DNA of 64,000 nucleotides, from positions 44,865,366-44,929,365 of the forward strand of contig NC_088777.1 in assembly GCF_954871325.1 (NCBI RefSeq). The letters are read 5' to 3'. The notes under the pieces were generated by a model that was given only the letters and a program-made list of their open reading frames with translations, had not been told where the DNA came from and did not search any database. The position numbers and the translations under genes were made by a program. Positions 46,312-58,228 of this stretch are shown one piece after another (positions within the stretch are counted from its first letter, which is position 1; the number at the start of each line of letters is the position of its first letter). The stretch comes from Gordionus sp. m RMFG-2023. Lineage: Eukaryota > Nematomorpha > Gordioida > Chordodea > Parachordodidae.

Positions 46312-46699
46312 ATAGTAGGTATATATATCAACTGCCCGTGAACGCCTCTTCTTAAATTTTGCCAAGAATGGCATGTCTTGTAAAGTAGAAATTTTAATAA
46401 AAAACTTTTAGGCATAAAAATTTGCTTGGAATTATATATTAATGAATATGCATGTTAATTTCGTTTGAAAACTTGATCGCATTATCATCAGTTTATTATA
46501 ACTTTTTTTTCTGTTTAAAATTAGATATGCAATAAAAAAAAATAAATATGTCGATATTACTTTCTTATATAATTATTTTATAATACTTTTGAAAAACGAA
46601 CTTTCCAATCGATTACAAATAGTAAATTTTTATTATTGGAATGAAATGTAAATTATTCGATTCATTTAAACGAAACAAATATGAATCTTGCATTTGTAT

Positions 46700-46890
46700 G
46701 CCCTTAGGCCCGGCCCCTAATTTTTTAAAATATACACGCGCCGAGCCGCACCCAAAAAATTTTCTTAAAATCGAAACCCTTTATTTTAATACCAAATATT
46801 TTAAATCGCCATTATCATAAAAATTAAAAATAAATAAAATATATTTAAAAAAAAAAAATCAAATGATACCTCTGCAGGTTTCTGTTGAAT
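46700..46890. repeat. CCGGCCC-type MITE remnant
   Basis: It begins near AGGCCCGGCCCCTAATTTTT, contains GCGCCGAGCCGCACCC and ends near ACCTCTGCAGG. It resembles the MITEs at 35932 and 60733, but its ends are too decayed to find a target duplication. It is absent from copy A of the surrounding repeat. Confidence 0.45.
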
Positions 46891-46937
46891 TAGATATTTA
46901 TCTAATACAAGAGTGATTGGTGGTGGTTCATAAAATA

Positions 46938-48925
46938 GGGGAGACCGGGGTAAAGCGATTGACGGGGTAACAATGTTAACGCGAATAACTTTTTAACCAT
47001 TGAGTATAAAGACCTTAAATTTGGTGTGAAGATGTATTTTTATATCTAATTTCTTACCTATGTTCATCTTTTAAAAAACTTACCTGGTTTTATATATTTT
47101 GTCAAAAAACTGTTTTTTACCCAAAAAATATAAAAATCATTCTCTAGTATATTTTGCTTTTAGTAAAATTTACATATCCTCAGGATTCAAAATTTGGCAC
47201 ACATGTTCCTTAATGTATTAGCTATAAAATAAAATTTATCTGACATCTTTAGCTATATTAGAAGTCACGCAATAACGATATTTATAATATATGTCACCTA
47301 GGGGTAAAGCTGTTATGGGTAAAACGGTTAAAATATAAAATTATTCACATTAATTTTTCATTAATTCATTTATTATAATTTTTATTGTATCAATCAAATA
47401 ATGAGAAATTATAAAAGAAAAACCATATACAGAGATGTAAATATAATAAATGAAGCCATAAAATATAAAATAACAAATAATACTTCATTAAATTTGTCTG
47501 CTAAAAAATTTAACATACCTTATACAACGTTGAGAAGGAGAATGTAAAATTGGTATTAAAAGTTCAGATCATCATAAACAAATATTTACAAATGAAGAAG
47601 AATCTAGATTGTGTGACTACATATTAGAAGCAAGTAGGTCATTTATGGGATTAACGCTTAAACAAGTAATTAAATTATATTGTTTGTATTATATTGTATT
47701 TCATAATTTTAATAACTCAATTTAAATATCAATATTAATTTGGTAACTTTAATAAAAATGCTCAATTGAAAATATATTGTATTTCATAATTTTAATAATG
47801 CTCAATCTAAATATCAATATTAATTTGGTAACTTTAATAAAAATGCTCAATTGAAATTATATTTTATTTCATAATTTTAATAATGCTCAATCTAAATATT
47901 ATTAATTTGGTAACTTTAATAAAAATGCTCAATTGAAATTATATTGTATTTCATAATTTTAATAATGCTCAATCTAAAAATCATGTGGGGCAACAATTTC
48001 AGATTTATGATATTCCAGGAGTGTTAAAAAATGAAATACCAAGGGCAGTGACATCAAATAATATATTAAATGGATTCTTAGCATGTGACATATTTCCTTT
48101 AAACCCAAATATATTTACAGAACAAGATTATATCTGCTGTAATAATTCAAATGCTAACTCAAACAAATATTGAATTTTAAAATAATGATGAAAATATTAC
48201 AGTGACTCAAAATCTTACAGTGACTCAAAATAATGATAGTGATTTATCTATATTATTGAACGAAAATGTTCCAGATGATATTGATGAACCTTATCATGAT
48301 ATGTTACCATCATGCTCAAAAAATTATAATAAAGTATTTAATCCTTCATCTATAATACCTATTCCAAAATTATTCAATATTTCATCGGATAAAATATCTA
48401 AAAAAAATAATTCAGAAATATTAACATCTACACCTTATAAAAAAAATTATTAATTCAGAGAAAAAAAAAGATATCAAAAAATAATTGTTTATGTGTTATT
48501 TGTAATAAAAACTATAAAAATAGTCGCGAGGGCGATGAATGGCTAAAATGTACAATGTGCCTTGAATGGGCACATTCTAAATGTGCTAATTATGATAATT
48601 ATTTTACATGTCCTTATTGATCGATTAGTTTTTAAATAAAAATCATAAATAAATCTTAAATTTGTAATATTTGTTAAATAAAACAATAAATATGTGTCAA
48701 ATATTATTTTAACCACTTTACCCTAGTGCTTATCCAGAAAATGAGTAGTTTTACATAACTAATCATAGCTCCTAAAATATTATAGGTAGAGAGGGCTACA
48801 CTTTTTTTTATCTTGTAGAAGAGAGATGGGGCTACACATTGATCTATAATTTGTTGTGTTTGACTCTTGTTTAAAATTTTTATGGTAAATATGCAAAATG
48901 CCTATCGTTTTACCCCGGTCTCCCC
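46938..48925 (+). mobile_element. pogo-type Tc1/mariner transposon, internally deleted
   Basis: The ends GGGGAGACCGGGGTAAAGCG and the inverted ATCGTTTTACCCCGGTCTCC are flanked by the TA target duplication (46936-46937, 48926-48927). The N-terminal part (about 47400-47690) encodes a psq/CENP-B-type helix-turn-helix (NLSAKKFNIPYTTLRRRM), then after a frame change TNEEESRLCDYILEASRSF and MGLTLKQV. The DDE core is missing and 47665-47975 is a tandem repeat instead. The C-terminal part resumes at 47985 (IYDIPGVLKNEIPRAVTSNN, then ILNGFLACDIFPLNPNIFTE) and ends with a PHD-like zinc finger in another frame near 48490-48620 (CVICNKN, WLKCTMCLEWAHSKCAN, FTCPY). Such PHD-tailed pogo transposases are common in arthropods and other invertebrates. 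It is non-autonomous. Confidence 0.88.
47665..47975. repeat. Tandem repeat inside the pogo element
   Basis: Between three and four units of about 85-95 bp, each with TTGTATTTCATAATTTTAAT, AATGCTCAATCTAAATAT, TAATTTGGTAACTTTAATAA and AAATGCTCAATTGAAA. The array sits exactly where the catalytic core of the transposase should be. The units differ by small deletions. Confidence 0.85.
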
Positions 48926-48927
48926 TA

Positions 48928-49392
48928 CATTATAATATTTGCATAATATGCATATGCTATTATAGGAATTTTCCAACAAAAATTAAATTTTTAAAAATAT
49001 TCGGCACGAGGCTCTGTTTAGGAGCCTTAAATATATCATAGCTATTCTCGCTGCCGTAATTGTTAATATATTATATATATTAAAGGTATTCCTAAATTTT
49101 TAACAATAAATAGATGGCAGTAAATATTTTAAAAATCATATTTGTAAAATATTTCTATAAGAGTTCAAAGCTTATTAATTTATTCTAATCATTAAAAAAT
49201 TAAATTTTTTATTATTAATTTTCGATATAATAAATAAAACATAAATTATATTTTCTGCTATCTTATATACACAGTTATGGAGTAACTATTATAGGTAATA
49301 AAGTTTAGTACATAAAATGAATATTATTTACTGCTTATGGAATACAATTTAAACTTCCCGGTAAAAAAATATTTAAATGGAAATAAATTTTT
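48928..49392. other. Right part of dispersed repeat copy B and short spacer
   Basis: This is the continuation of copy B after the pogo element, followed by about 60 bp of AT-rich sequence up to the left LTR of the retrotransposon fossil. There is no gene here. Confidence 0.5.
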
Positions 49393-52300
49393 CGCATTTT
49401 CGATAAAAACGAATAAATAATAATATAAATTTTTTTTTTAATTTTAATATAAAGTAACGCATAACTTATTATTTATTAACAAATTTTATTAACGTTTCTT
49501 TCTTCACATTAACTTAATAGTTTTGTTTTATTAACACTAACTAAAAATGATTAACATTGTAAAGTGATTGGTTTTTATTATTATTTTAGATGATATATAA
49601 AGCGATAAGAAGTAGTACAAATTACAAAATGTAATTTATATATTTTAATTCACATTGAATTTTAGAGAATTATAAATAATTCTTATATTGACTAAATAAA
49701 AATACTTGATTCGATAAAAGATATTTACTCACAATCTATTCTAACAAATTCTTCTTGTAGGCCAAGATGAAGTTCTTTCATTTACTCATTCTCGCATGAA
49801 GCAAAATTAACGCTTATATACAAATAAACTTTTTAACGATGGATGCACCGAATAATTCCACATATATGACGTAATTACGCTAGATTTCCCTAAATTTAGT
49901 AGCGATGACAGCGCTTATATAAATTGCAAAATTTTTCGTCACTACCAAGATTTCCAACAGGGAAAAGGCCGCGTTGTTTCTCCGAAGTCTACTGGATGAC
50001 GAATTTAACAACATTGGAGCAATCTGTACTCAGGCAAACCCACAAGATCCAAACTCCTCTCGGCAAATTCAAGTTTTAACATCCTGCGAAGATCGAGAAT
50101 GCCAAACTCTCCGTATTTTATGCTGCCACTCAAGGCTAGGAGGAGACGTTCTCAGCATGGGTTACACGCATAGCCAGACTCAATAAAGAATGCAAATTCG
50201 ATGGCATACAACGCATTATCGAGAAGGTGAGAGTTGCTTCGAATTCCAAAGATGTCAGGAAACGGTACGGAGCTTTACGACGATAGATGACATTTACAAT
50301 CTAGGTCATGAGGAAGATACGGTGCCAAACGACATCAACGGACTGGTGAAAATAGAAGCCATACATTCAGCTGAATTATCTGAAACACAAGAAGAGATAA
50401 ATTATATGGGCCGAGCTAAATATAGCCACGAGACCTGAAACCCAAGCAGGACTCCATTAAACTTCGTAAATCTCTTGTGAAATATGATGCTTTCACCAGG
50501 CAACCCCAGCTCATGTATGAAAACCGCCACCAACAACGTTTCGATGGACGCTTCGATAACTACCGTGACGAACGTTTCTATGAACGCGACGATATATGCT
50601 AGGACAACTACCGCGACAAACGCTTAGATGAACGTTGCGATATACGGTACGACAACTGGTGACAAAAGATACGACAGACATCATGACAACTACCGCGATA
50701 ACCGTTCGGATCAACGCTACGATAATCGTCAGGATAACTGCAACCGTTTCGACAATCACTATGACGATCGATACAACAATCGCGGGTATAACTTCCATGA
50801 CAACCGCTACGACTATCTTTGTGACCATCGTCAAAGCCTTAATCAACGGGAAGATTGCTATAGAGGTAATAACCGAACTAACTATCTACGTCGCGGTCAG
50901 CATAGATATAACCCTCAAAATAGTAATAATTTTCCGAAATTACGCCTAGGTCCAACCATTAAAATAATGCCAATTATACCAATAACAGATCTTATGATTT
51001 CAAAGAATGCGATTGCCAATCGAACACCAACTATATTGTGAATATCGAAGAGATCGATAAAGACGTCACAAACACCGACGTTAAAGAGTACAAGTGTACA
51101 ATCTTGGGATCAATGAACCAGATATGATGCTCACAACATCACAGTGAACATCAACAACATACCCACGTTGATGGTAGACACCGGCACCAGGTACACAGTA
51201 GCTCCGAAGCATACAGCTAAGACTATAAGCATAGCCACGACACGTAAGATGGATATGAGGCTAACAGGGTATGATGGCAGCACTATCAAGTAATAGGTCT
51301 AGCCAACGTTAATGTTAAGTTTGATGGAAACACACAAACACAGGAGGTCATAGTGGTTGATAGTGATAAGTGCCCCCTGCTAGGACCTATGTGGCTCCAC
51401 GCCCCAAATAACATATTAAAAACGTTCTTTGTGGGTAACGTGGATGATTTTGATAAGGTAATTTCGACCATAAAAAAAGACCTCGAATCAACAAACCCCT
51501 ACGAACCCAAGATGATGAGACAAGTAAAAATTCACTTGAATCTCGATGCTGTGCCTAAAATTATAACCCTTGGGAGAATCCCATATGCCAGGATTGATGC
51601 AATAACTCGGGAAGTGCAAGGCAGGCATAAGGACAACATCATAGAGGTGTGCACTGACTTGAAAATAACATAAACCCTGCTCTAGAGGATTCTAGATACC
51701 CGATACCGTGTAAAACCGATCCGATTGAGAAGTTAGCTAAGGGCTGCTTTCGCTTCACAAAGCCATCGTTCGGTTTAAAAAGAAGACTACACCATGAGCA
51801 TGAATAGCTTATTGCTTGGCTAATAAATGGGACAAAGACGTGATGTAGAAAAATAGATAACAAGAACTAACGAGAGAGGCTCTAGACAACGCTCGACGAT
51901 AATAAATACCTAAACATTTAGAAGATTATACCTAAGCCGGATTTTTTTGGAGCAGGTGGAATGTTAAAGTATCACGTTTTCGATAAAAACGAAAATAAAT
52001 AATAATATTAAAAAATCTATAATTTTACCGCATTTTCGATAAAAACGAAAATAAATAATAATATAAAAATATCTTTAATTTTAATATAAAGTAACGCATT
52101 ACTAACGGACAAATTTTATTATCGTTTCTTTCTTCTTATATTATAATACACATTACTTAATAGTTTTGTTTTATTATCACTAACTAAAAATGATTAACAT
52201 TATAAAGTGATTGATTTTTTTTTATTATTTTAGAATAGATATAAAGCGTGATAAAAACTAAGTAGTAGTAAATGTGATTTATATATTTTAATTCATATTG

Positions 52301-52401
52301 AATATTAGAGAGTTATAAAATGTAATTCATATATTGACTAAATAAAAATAATTGATTCAATAAAACATATTTATTCACAATCTCTTCTCACAAATTCTTC
52401 A
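49393..52401 (+). mobile_element. LTR retrotransposon fossil, Ty3/Gypsy-like
   Basis: Two direct repeats bound the element: the left LTR at about 49393-49754 and the right LTR at about 51962-52401. They share GCATTTTCGATAAAAACGAA, TAATATAAAGTAACGCAT, TAGTTTTGTTTTATTA and TAAAGTGATTG. The right LTR starts TGTTAAAG and ends TTCTTCA, with a purine-rich GGAGCAGGTGGAA before it. In between, on the + strand, lie a gag-like part, an Arg/Asp/Asn-rich low-complexity part (about 50520-50900), an aspartic protease with a DTG motif (near 51175) and the beginning of what looks like a polymerase region. At about 3 kb it is far shorter than a whole Gypsy element, and it is broken, with at least several breaks. 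The LTRs differ at many positions, so the insertion is not recent. The family assignment rests on part order and is tentative. Confidence 0.7.
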
Positions 52402-52879
52402 AAATTAAAATATATAAATTAGATAAAAGAGATTGCATGAATAACATAAAGTGGAGAGAGATATTGAAGGAGCTTACCACCAGAAAAAGATGAAAGCTAA
52501 AAAGAAGTTAAATTAAATATAAAGATTATAATAGTTCCTTTAATTGCAAGTTAACGTTTATTAATTGAAAGTTTATACAAAATACTTCACATAGTTTAAA
52601 AAATGAATATTTAAAAAAAATATCAAAAACTATATAAAAAAAAAATCATTCTATAAAAATGGATGTGGGATTACAAGATCCCAAATAACATGAATAATTG
52701 TATTTTAAAAATAATTTGTATATTTTGTTTTAAAAAATAATATTCTTTAGGTTTTTTTAAAAAATTTTTTAGAGTTCCGCTTTACATATACAGGAGAAGA
52801 GATAACGATTGATAAAAAAAAATATAATTTGTTATTGAAATATTTAAATGTTTCTTTTCAACTATATCAATCAGGTAAG
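52402..52879. other. AT-rich spacer between LTR fossil and LINE
   Basis: Low-complexity AT-rich sequence that probably includes the 3' untranslated part of the minus-strand LINE. No frame is supportable. Confidence 0.4.
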
Positions 52880-55421
52880 AATTTGAATTTTTTGGAAATG
52901 AAGAGACGCATGTGAAGTCCAAAATTAAAGATAAACCTAAATACCAAGGCAGAGAAATTAAGCCATCTGGTCTTAGGCCATCATTTAATGAAAGATTAAC
53001 AGGCTCCAGGATGTTTGGTATTCGGAAGAGAACAGCTATTAACTTGCAGCGTGTCGCATGTCTGCCTTGACTATATCTATAATTAAGACCATGTCTCCCT
53101 TTGGAATCAACTAGTATTTTACATTTTATGTATGTATGTGGTTGAACTATGTTGCATCCAATTCGATAGCCTATGGCAACTCTTAATTCTTCATCTGATA
53201 AGAGGTTACCTAGGTTACGACTTGGTAATGCTTACAGCCATTCATTATCACTAGTAATAGCATTTTGTAATAGTTGAATATATTCTAAAAGGGGGTTTGA
53301 TGAGAGTATTTTAAAAAAATTTTTAATTAAAGGTGCGAAAATTAATTGATGTGTTTAAACTGTGGGTAAAACGGCTTCAGGTATAGCTAAAGATACCCAA
53401 GCTTTCAAGGTAGGATTAAAGGGTTATCTTTAGGGGTGATAAAAGAAGATATCATGGCGTTGTTCATAAGATTTAATGGATATAAATCTAAACCACCCAT
53501 TTTCGAGCGTAATTTGAGAAGTTCCAGTTAAAATCTTCCAATTTAAGATATTTGCTAATATACTTCTAAAAAATAATTTCATTTAAAAAAAAGGAAGAAA
53601 ATCTAAAAATATGTAAAATCTTTGGTAAAAATAAATATTATTATAAAAGAAAACAACTTTGGCGTGAAGGTATTTTTTTAAAAATATTTTCAAGTCCTAA
53701 TAAGCCTTTGAAAAATTTCTATGAACACCTCACAGTTGGAAAAACTACTTAAAGGTGAACCAAGAATATTAATTTAACTTTCTTTAACGATTTTAAGCCC
53801 CTGGACTTCGAGAGTTTCTGAATCTAAAAGCATATATCAGATTTAGCTTTATTTAGAGTAAGGTCTAGGATTAGAGAATTCTGCTCTATATAATCTATCG
53901 CTGCCATTAGAAGGTTCGCAGATGGTGATCATTCAGATACCTTTATGTCTAAGTTAAGAAGCCTTTTAAAGAATTAATTAGGTTATGTATGTCTAAGCTA
54001 AATATGAGAGGGCCCAAAGGATCTTCTTGTTGTATACCCTCATTAGAAGGAATTATACATTTCCCAAATTTGAGAGGGGTTTTACGGCCATATTACTGTT
54101 CAATATATCTTGCATAAACTAGGGTTTTTTCATAAAAAATGTTCAGAAATACTTTCCTGGATAAAGAATTAAGAGCATTTTTAAAATCCAGCTTACAGAC
54201 TACGTCGTCTGGAGGTTATATACGAAGAGAGTGGGCATCTATTTCGCACCCCCCTTTAATACAAAAGCCTAGTTAATATGTTTGGAAATTTTTGATGCAT
54301 TAGGTTTGATGCGCTTAACGATTATCTTAGCTATTAGTCTCCTAAAAAGAGACCCTATTGCAATTGGCCGAGCCCCATCATCAAGCTTAGTTGCAATTAA
54401 TCTTACACCAAAAAGAATTTGGTAAACTTGATTAGGTAAATCATTATTCAATATATTTTCGCCAGGCGCGTAACCAATGGGGGAAAGGGGGAAATCCTCC
54501 CCCCATCGCAAATTTGACTGTTTTCATAAATATCATTTTAAGCTAATAAAAATTTTACCCCCACCCTCCTCCCCCCCCCATTCAAAATTTTACAAATATT
54601 TGAATATCAATTTTCCAACATATTATTCAAAAATATTAATAAAATGGAAAAATATTTAGTCAAGGAGATTGAAATCAAACGATAATTTATTTTATTATTA
54701 TATATAATTGTTTTATTAAATTCAAAATTATTAGTGAGTTAGAATTAATAAGTATTTTTAATAATATTTTAATTATTAATATATATCTATAATTTTTTAA
54801 ATATTTTTCATTTTTACTTCCATTTTGTAGAACAGAAGAAATAGAAATGTAAAAGTTAAATAAGGCTGAGCATGAAAAAAAGTAATATGTCGTCAGAAGC
54901 GATATCATTATTGAATTCAATTGATCAATCAGAGTTTATCATTGCTGTTAGTTGCATCAATAAATTATTTTTAGCTCACTACTTTGTAGAAATTTACAAA
55001 AACCAAATATAGATTTGGTTCAGGTTATTGATTTGGCGGAAAATATATATGAACAGGTAGATATAATAAGAATGAATGTAGATTAATATTTTCATAATAT
55101 TTATCTAGACGTTAAATCGAAGGCTAAATTTTATGATATAATACTAATTAAACCTCGTCTAGTCCCTAGGCCATTATTGAGATGTAAAATAAATATTGGC
55201 TCAACTGAAGAATATTATAAAATATCCATTTTCATCCCATTCTTAGATACTTTTTTATCGCAAATAAAAGTACGGTTTTAAGATAAAAAAGCAATCTTCA
55301 AATTTTATTACGCAAAGATCCTTCTTCGTTTTCTAATGCCACTACTGGTAAAATTAAATATTTAGCAAAATTTTATTCCTATGAGATTGATACTGAAATA
55401 AATTTAATCAGTGAATTCGAA

Positions 55422-55736
55422 TTGTGGTATAAATATTTACTACGTTTAGCTATTTTACCTCAGCATATTGATGCGTTCAATAGGTGTAAAGAAACCTTGG
55501 CTCAATTTCCTAATATTTTGAAGTTGTTTTATATTCTTGCATGTTTGCTTATTAAAACATGTACGAATGAAAGGGCTTTTTCCAACTTGAGAAGGTTGAA
55601 AACATATTTACGAAGTACTGAATCTCGGCTAAATGGGTTAGCTCTGTTAAATATCCACAGAGATTTGGTTCCAACGACAAACGAAATTCTTGATGAATTG
55701 GCAACATTCCCACGAAAATTAAAAATCACATTATAA
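55422..55736 (+). pseudogene. hAT transposase C-terminus (ZMYM-linked type)
   Basis: A 104-residue open piece that ends at a TAA and contains the complete dimerisation helix set: FPNILKLFYILACLLIKTCT, NERAFSNLRRLKTYLRSTES and LNGLALLNIHRDLVPTTNEI. It is the best-preserved part of the surrounding element. The frame before it is interrupted, so it is not a working gene. Confidence 0.75.
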
Positions 55737-55987
55737 TTATAGAAAATATTTTGTATAATATTGTATTTGATAAGAAGTTTAAAAAAACTTGTTAATTTAA
55801 TTATTTTCTAATCAATATTTTATACACACTACTATTAGTATTTTCAATAAAAAAATTATATTCTACTTATATTGTATGAGAATTTAAGCTGAGGCTAGTT
55901 TTTAAAGCAAATTTTATAAAAAAAAATGACATTAAACTTTATTTCAACTTTACATTTAAAAAAAAACCTTATTAAATATAATATACC

Positions 55988-57861
55988 CAGGCTTGTTAAC
56001 CGATTTTTTTAAAACGATCGAATCCCGATCACGATCTTTTAAAAAAAGAAGATCGAAATCCAGGATCGACCTTTTTTTCTATTTAAATTTCTGAAAGAAA
56101 TTTCTGACCGATGCAAAATTAACTAATATATGTTATAAATTTATTGTAATTGAATAATAATATAATATAACCGATGCAAAATTAACTAATATAAAAATAA
56201 ATTAAATATGGTAGAAATTTATTGTAATTGAATAATAAATACAACAATTATAATATATTTATTTATAATTAAAATTAGCTTTTAATAATAAAATTATCAT
56301 CATTTAATCATCCGCGTCTTTCATTTAGAACATGTTTAGCTTTACTAAACAAGCGCTGCACAGGAGCGCTTGATGGCAAAGGTGTATTATATTCAATAAA
56401 TATTTTTTTAAAATTATATATAAGTATTAAAAATATTCATGGAATCATCATTTGAATAAAAATTTTTTTTAACGGAACAAGCATTTTGTACAGTATTTTT
56501 CCCAAAAAAAGCATCAATGTCATCCATACATTCATTTGAGGTATCCGCATATGGTTGTTCCTGCATATTTTCCAAATGGGCAACTAATCTTTCTTTTACC
56601 ATCATATTTTGTGGCAGATTAATATAAGGCCAATTAAGTTTAAATTTAGGGTGAATCATGGCTGCCAAAATGTTACTGTCTTAATACAGTGAAGGAAATC
56701 TACATTATGAAATGATAATTAATTTATTATTAAATAAGTGTTCATTTTATTCATATAAATCAAATCAAGTATCTGCAAAACTTAACCCTTTTAAATTTTA
56801 CAGTCAAGTCTGGCACATCATCTGTATGGTATTTATTTATATTTGGGTCATATCATAAATATTGATTAAATGTAAACTTAATACTTAATATACAAAGAAA
56901 TTAACATTGTAATTTATTTACAAAGAATATTAATCAAAATATTAGCTTAAAATTCAAATAATCTAATAAATTTTTAATGTCTTCAAAGGCCCATTAATAT
57001 TTTACTAGATATCAGAGGTTTAGTAGAACTGGCCTGTTAAAAATATTTTACTAAATTTGCCAGATCTTTGCAATTTTTTAATATATTTTGCAGATATCTG
57101 ATAATATAAAATAATTGCGTAAAAAAATATTTTTTTATAAAGAATCTGTATCTAGATTCTCTTTCTGTAGGACCTGCTCAACTCAGGAATGTAATAAATT
57201 AAATTTAAACATGTTGACATTAAGATTATCAAATAAAAAAAATTTAAAAGAATTATTTGTAAATGTCTCTTAGTTCGAGGATGATATTTTGGAAGATGAT
57301 ATTATCTTCTTACAGAGAGGGCATTTGGTGCTGATCATATTATAAGAGTTGCTTTCATCCATTTCACATAAAGTAAAATACTTACGTAATTTCAAAAATG
57401 GTAAAAGATTCTCATTCTCACTTATATCTGCTGTTACATCAATAGTAGAAGCAATAGAATCTTCTAAATCTATAATGGACATTTACATTTACCTATTAAA
57501 ATAAATATTAATATATTATTATAAATTTATATTAAATAACTTGTAAGAGCTCTAAATCTCGTAAAATTTAGGAAATGAAAAAATATATCTATAAAATAAA
57601 TGGTGGAATGGAAGTTGATAAAATATGAAGATAGATATTTTTTTAAAAATAATATTTTAATTTAATTTAAAAAATTTTTATTTTATTTATTGCTTTTTAA
57701 GTAAAAAATTAATTTTTAAAAAGATCGGGATCGAATTTTAAACAAAATGATCTCGATCTCGATCCTCAATTTAAGTCAGAATCATAAATCTCGTAAAATT
57801 GACAAATTTGCGATCGAATCCAGGATCGTCGATCTTTTGATTCGATCTTTTAACAACTCTG
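55988..57861 (-). mobile_element. hAT with perfect 8-bp duplication, transposase on the minus strand
   Basis: The ends CAGGCTTGTTAACCGATTTT and the inverted TTCGATCTTTTAACAACTCT(G) are flanked by AATATACC on both sides (55980-55987, 57862-57869). GATCG-rich subterminal repeats lie at both ends. On the minus strand, 57482-57270 encodes a BED-type finger start (KYFTLCEMDESNSYNMIST, KCPLCKKIISSSKISSSN); 56668-56414 encodes HPKFKLNWPYINLPQNMMVK and DIDAFFGKNTVQ; 56390-56300 encodes IEYNTPLPSSAPVQRLFSKA. The catalytic core is missing, so it is a deletion derivative. A 63-bp unit (ACCGATGCAAAATTAACTAA) is doubled near 56107-56230. Confidence 0.88.
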
Positions 57862-58006
57862 AATATACCTAACTTGAAATAATAAAAAATAGGCTTGTAA
57901 TATCCATAAGCACGAATTAGTAAATAATAGTTAGGTAAAAATAGAAATATAATTATTATTAAATTATGAATAATTTAATAGAATAGCTAAAACATAAGAC
58001 CCGGCC

Positions 58007-58228
58007 TAGTGTTGTTAAAAGGCTCGTTTTGAGCCGATTTTTAAAAACGGCTAACTCAATATTTCATTCAGAAAAATATTATGCAAGCCTGAAGATTTTG
58101 CTCATAGAAGGAAGGAAGATCTATACATATATTATCGAAATATCCAGGCTTAGGTAATATTTTTCTAGCTAAAATATTGAGTTAGCCGTTTTAAAAATCG
58201 GCTCAAAACGAGCCGTTTAACAATACTA
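58007..58228. mobile_element. hAT-type MITE, best-preserved copy
   Basis: The ends TAGTGTTGTTAAAAGGCTCG and the inverted CGAGCCGTTTAACAATACTA are flanked by ACCCGGCC (57999-58006) and ACCCGGTC (58229-58236), seven of eight identical. Subterminal AAAACGGCTAACTCAATATT and AATATTGAGTTAGCCGTTTT are perfect inverted copies. It sits near the right end of the 54463 hAT. Confidence 0.9.

Larger units (their letters stand above)
46312..49330. repeat. Dispersed repeat, copy B (split by a MITE-like piece and a pogo element)
   Basis: The flanks 46312-46690 and 48928-49330 match copy A (13905-15200) in the same order. Copy A reads through the pogo insertion point (TATGCATTATATTTGC against TA-insert-TACATTATAATATTTGC), and copy B lacks the LINE piece of copy A. 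About 300 bp of each flank align by eye with many small differences, so the duplication is old. Confidence 0.65.

Noticed and set aside
47665-47975. CRISPR-like array
   Set aside because: Units are contiguous without unique spacers, very AT-rich, and sit inside a pogo element of an animal genome.
50511-50846. Minus-strand Val/Ile-rich protein
   Set aside because: It is the reverse-strand shadow of the repetitive low-complexity part of the LTR fossil.
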